This document shows, in pieces, positions 6,687 through 9,120 of a stretch of DNA of 9,120 nt (position 1 is the stretch's first letter; each line of letters opens with the position of its first letter). Under the pieces are notes generated by a model. The model saw nothing but the letters and a program-made list of their open reading frames with translations, was not told the origin of the DNA and searched no databases. The stretch covers positions 1-9,120 of the forward strand of contig JAPKDN010000088.1 in the NCBI GenBank assembly GCA_028822575.1. The letters are read 5' to 3'. A program made the position numbers and the translations under genes. Origin of the DNA: Alphaproteobacteria bacterium. Lineage in GTDB: Bacteria > Pseudomonadota > Alphaproteobacteria > Thalassobaculales > Thalassobaculaceae.

Positions 6687-6700
6687 GTCGCCTCGGCGAC
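6687..6700. repeat. small hairpin between ctaG and coxC
   Basis: GTCGC (6687-6691) and GCGAC (6696-6700) pair around a 4-base loop, CGAG in the minus-strand RNA. It sits between the ctaG stop and the coxC ribosome site. It may protect mRNA ends or separate translation of the two genes. There is no T-run, so termination is unlikely. Confidence 0.3.
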
Positions 6701-6715
6701 TTCCGAAACAATACC

Positions 6716-7330
6716 TCAATTCGCGCGTAGGTCTACCGTAATGGCGTCTGCGCCGCCGCCAGTTTCGCTTCGCGCTTGCACAATCCGTTTCGTCGCCGAC
6801 TGATCCTGCGACCGAAAGAACGTATAGGATAGCGTGATCGTGGTCACATCATCCAGGTTTGGGTCCTCGACGATGGAGGGATCAATGAAGAAAGTTACAG
6901 GCATGTCGACCTTCTGCCCCGGTTTCAACACCTGTTCGGTGAAACAGAAACAATCGACCTTATTGAAGAACAGGCCTGCCTTGTCCGGTGTTACGTTGAA
7001 CGTCGCCGTGCCAACGATCGTCTCATCACTTTGGTTCTCGGCCTGGTAAAATGCCAAAGCATTTTCGCCAACCTTCAATTCCATCGACTTCAACACAGGA
7101 TCGAATGCCCAGTCTAACGCCGGATTGACATTAGAATCGAAGCGTATCTTCATCACCCGGTCAATCACCTGATTGGATTCGATTGCCGCCACCTGTGTCG
7201 TTCCGCCATAGCCGGTAACACGGCAAAAAATTTCGTAAAGCGGAACCGAAGCATAGGCGAGACCGCCCATCCCGGCGACAAATACACCCAGCACCACCAG
7301 GGTGCGAAGATTGCCGACACCGCTCCTCAT
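6716..7330 (-). CDS. ctaG: cytochrome c oxidase assembly protein CtaG/Cox11 (copper chaperone for CuB)
   Basis: The 204-residue protein is anchored by one N-terminal membrane segment (about residues 9-28), with the rest periplasmic, and supplies copper to the CuB site of CtaD. The segment ends in YASVPLYEIFCRVTGYGGT, the family signature containing C36. The copper-binding pair is C127/C129 in VDCFCFTEQVLKPG, followed by MPVTFFIDP, all conserved in Cox11 proteins. Length is normal. The ATG at 7330 overlaps the stop of the preceding 51-residue gene as ATGA, and only a weak AAGATG lies upstream. Translation is therefore probably coupled. Being between ctaB and coxC is the classical alphaproteobacterial arrangement. 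This is not the unrelated Bacillus CtaG. Confidence 0.96.
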   Translation of the reverse strand: MRSGVGNLRTLVVLGVFVAGMGGLAYASVPLYEIFCRVTGYGGTTQVAAIESNQVIDRVMKIRFDSNVNPALDWAFDPVLKSMELKVGENALAFYQAENQSDETIVGTATFNVTPDKAGLFFNKVDCFCFTEQVLKPGQKVDMPVTFFIDPSIVEDPNLDDVTTITLSYTFFRSQDQSATKRIVQARSETGGGADAITVDLRAN

Positions 7331-7482
7331 TGGAACATCTTAACGATGGTGATTAGGTAGAACAGCCCGCAGCAGGCAAAAATCGCCAATAGGACGGCGA
7401 GGTTCCGTCCACGATTCTGGCGTAACATATCTGCCGCGCGGATCGGCGGTGGCGTGTTCTCGGGTTCGCTCATCACGCTCAT
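7327..7482 (-). CDS. small single-span membrane protein, CoxF-like
   Basis: This 51-residue protein begins [13 protein letters not shown], continues with a basic stretch (RQNRGRN, 21-27) and has one hydrophobic segment ([20 protein letters not shown], 28-47) before ending KMFQ. The predicted topology is cytoplasmic N-terminus with one membrane span. Both ends are ATGA overlaps: its ATG at 7482 overlaps the ctaB TGA, and its TGA overlaps the ctaG ATG. That exact fit is strong evidence it is translated. A short protein of this kind between ctaB and ctaG is common in alphaproteobacteria and is often labelled CoxF or hypothetical (recalled knowledge). Its role in oxidase assembly is inferred from position. 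A second in-frame ATG at 7473 could be the real start. Confidence 0.82.
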   Translation of the reverse strand: MSVMSEPENTPPPIRAADMLRQNRGRNLAVLLAIFACCGLFYLITIVKMFQ

Positions 7483-8417
7483 GCCCCGAACCAAGGCGTT
7501 GCCGCCATGCCAATTGCCCGGTCCACGACCAGCGCAAGAAAAATAAGGAAAAGATAGAGGATCGAATAGCTAAACAACTGTTTGCAGTTCCTGTCGGATG
7601 CGTCGCGCCAGACCCGCCAGGCGCCAAACACAAACGCCGCGCCCAACACAGCTGCGGTGACGCCGAAGAGCATACCAACCGTCCCAAGCGCGGTTGGCAC
7701 CAAACCAAGCGGTGCCAGCAGCAGGCTGTAGAGCAGGATCTGTTTCTGTGTCTCGCGTCGTCCCGCAACTACCGGCAGCATTGGCACACCTACCGCCTCG
7801 TAGTCGTCGCTTCGATACAGCGATAGCGCCCAGAAATGCGGCGGCGTCCAGAAAAAGATAATTGCGAACAAAACAAATGAATCAAGACTTACGGTGCCGG
7901 ATACCGCAGCCCAACCGATCATCGGGGGGAACGCTCCCGCAGCGCCGCCGATGACGATGTTGTGCGGCGTACGGCGTTTTAACCACATTGTATAAATGAA
8001 GACATAGAATGCGATCGTCATAGCCAGCAGAACAGCAGAAAGCAAATTTATCGCCAACCCCATAACCATTACGGACCCACAGGCCAAGACTACACCGAAA
8101 GTAAGCGCTCCGTCAGCGCTGACTACGCCGGCGGGGATTGGACGCCTCCGGGTACGAGACATGACCGCGTCGATATCTCGATCATACCACATATTGATCG
8201 CGCCGGACGCGCCGGCACCAACCGCTATGCAAAGAATGGCGATCACCTCAAGGACCGGGTGCAACGTTCCCGGGGCCAAATATAGTCCGACGAATCCCGT
8301 GAACACCACGAGAGACATCACCCGGGGCTTCAGCAGCCGAGCAAAGTCGACGAGCGCTGCCGAGACAGAATCGGCGGCTGGTGCCGACGGTTGTGCGCCG
8401 ATCGAGGTGTCGGACAC
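7479..8417 (-). CDS. ctaB: protoheme IX farnesyltransferase (heme O synthase)
   Basis: The 312-residue UbiA-family membrane enzyme adds a farnesyl group to heme B, giving heme O, the precursor of the heme A used by this oxidase. The first Asp-rich motif is NMWYDRDID (N75, D79, D83), followed by [11 protein letters not shown]. The second is [20 protein letters not shown] (201-220). [11 protein letters not shown] (190-200) is also conserved. About eight or nine hydrophobic helices are visible. The frame is open to a TTG at 8435, but a GTG at 8417 lies 9 bases after GGGAGGA, so I chose GTG. It starts 35 bases after ctaD ends, and its TGA overlaps the next ATG. The same family includes CyoE; the context with ctaD and ctaG favours the ctaB name. 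Confidence 0.95.
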   Translation of the reverse strand: MSDTSIGAQPSAPAADSVSAALVDFARLLKPRVMSLVVFTGFVGLYLAPGTLHPVLEVIAILCIAVGAGASGAINMWYDRDIDAVMSRTRRRPIPAGVVSADGALTFGVVLACGSVMVMGLAINLLSAVLLAMTIAFYVFIYTMWLKRRTPHNIVIGGAAGAFPPMIGWAAVSGTVSLDSFVLFAIIFFWTPPHFWALSLYRSDDYEAVGVPMLPVVAGRRETQKQILLYSLLLAPLGLVPTALGTVGMLFGVTAAVLGAAFVFGAWRVWRDASDRNCKQLFSYSILYLFLIFLALVVDRAIGMAATPWFGA

Positions 8418-8426
8418 GATCGTGTT

Positions 8427-8433
8427 TCCTCCC
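8427..8433 (-). promoter_or_regulatory. Shine-Dalgarno site deciding the ctaB GTG start
   Basis: GGGAGGA on the minus strand ends 9 bases before GTG at 8417. The upstream TTG at 8435 overlaps this site itself and so cannot use it. This supports initiation at GTG. Confidence 0.7.
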
Positions 8434-8452
8434 AATGCAGCCGGCTAACGGA

Positions 8453-9120
8453 TCACTTGATCCGCGGCAGGTCCTCATAGGTGTGAAACGGCGGTGGCGA
8501 GGACAGGGTCCACTCCAGGGTCGTCGCGCCCTCACCCCACTCGTTATCCGGCGCCTGACGCTTACTCATGAAAGCTTCCGCCACCATGATCACGAAGACA
8601 AGCGTTCCAAAACCGGCAATATAGGAACCATAGGAGGCAACTTGGTTCCAACCGTGTAATGCCTCGGGATAGTCGATGTAACGCCGGGGCATGCCAGCGA
8701 GACCGAGGAAATGCATCGGAAAGAAGGTCAAATTGACGCCGATGAAGGTCAGCCAGAAATGCGCCTGGGCCAAACCTTGATTGAAGGTGTAGCCGCTCAT
8801 CTTCGAGAACCAATAGTAGAATCCGCAGAAGATACCGAACACTGCGCCCAGCGACAGCACATAATGAAAATGCGCTATCACATAATAGGTGTTGTGCAAC
8901 ATGATATCGACACCGGCATTCGCCAGCACGACGCCGGTCACGCCGCCGACGGTGAACAGGAAGATGAAGCCCAGCGCCCAGTACAACGGTATTTCGAACT
9001 TAATTGAGCCACCCCACATGGTCGCGATCCAAGAGAAAATCTTCACGCCTGTCGGCACCGCGATCACCATGGTCGCGGCGGTGAAATACGCGCGGGTATC
9101 GACGTCCAGACCTACTGTGT
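8453..9120 (-). CDS. ctaD: cytochrome c oxidase subunit I, C-terminal part
   Basis: The last 221 residues of the catalytic subunit are in the window; the gene continues past the right edge, so the ATG at 9070 is internal. It opens with [16 protein letters not shown], the segment that follows the CuB histidine pair (outside the window). The K-channel lysine is at fragment residue 26 in [10 protein letters not shown], with T23 nearby. H83 and H85 in AHFHYV are the expected ligands of hemes a3 and a. [10 protein letters not shown] carries the arginines that contact heme propionates. The C-terminus ends [13 protein letters not shown]. One oddity is LHNTYY (74-79), where the family normally has LHDTYY; the Asp takes part in the Mg/Mn site at the subunit I/II interface. 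The fragment heads the cox gene series, with ctaB 35 bases downstream. Confidence 0.97.
   Translation of the reverse strand, partial: TVGLDVDTRAYFTAATMVIAVPTGVKIFSWIATMWGGSIKFEIPLYWALGFIFLFTVGGVTGVVLANAGVDIMLHNTYYVIAHFHYVLSLGAVFGIFCGFYYWFSKMSGYTFNQGLAQAHFWLTFIGVNLTFFPMHFLGLAGMPRRYIDYPEALHGWNQVASYGSYIAGFGTLVFVIMVAEAFMSKRQAPDNEWGEGATTLEWTLSSPPPFHTYEDLPRIK

Noticed and set aside
7340..7768. 142-codon minus-strand frame overlapping ctaB and the small gene
   Set aside because: It is the alternative frame of ctaB codons; the product is Arg/Trp/Cys-rich, and both overlapping genes have clear motifs and coupled starts.

Overview
The window reads as part of an alphaproteobacterial chromosome, probably Rhodospirillales-like. 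This is an inference from gene order and family-level sequence features; no rRNA or marker gene is present to fix the taxon. Nearly all the coding capacity is on the minus strand. Read in the direction of transcription (high to low coordinates), the order is ctaD (3' part) - ctaB - small CoxF-like membrane protein - ctaG - ctaE/coxC - remnant of a DUF983 gene - surf1 - M32 carboxypeptidase - [one plus-strand oxidoreductase] - thrC - M16 processing-type peptidase (5' part).

Region 9120-4703 is an aa3-type cytochrome c oxidase operon. CtaD and CtaE are catalytic-core subunits. CtaB makes heme O, the precursor of heme A. CtaG (Cox11) delivers copper to CuB, and SURF1 helps heme a/a3 insertion. 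Genes are tightly packed: ctaB, the 51-residue small gene and ctaG are joined by ATGA stop/start overlaps. Between coxC and surf1 lies the longest stretch without an intact gene (5447-5876). It holds a decayed DUF983 reading frame, a large imperfect hairpin and a weak terminator-like stem.

Region 4706-3201 is a complete M32 (Taq-type) metallocarboxypeptidase, also joined to surf1 by an ATGA overlap. It converges with a plus-strand NAD(P)-binding, HIBADH-like/DUF1932 oxidoreductase (2159-3064). That gene diverges from thrC (1988-555). ThrC is followed, again with an ATGA overlap, by the N-terminal 186 residues of an M16 zinc peptidase that runs off the left edge.

No CRISPR array, insertion sequence, phage gene, tRNA or rRNA is visible, and I do not see an undescribed multi-gene system. 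The points most worth a second look are an Asp-to-Asn change at the expected Mg-site position of CtaD, the decay of the DUF983 gene with its embedded hairpin, and the coupling of a carboxypeptidase to surf1.
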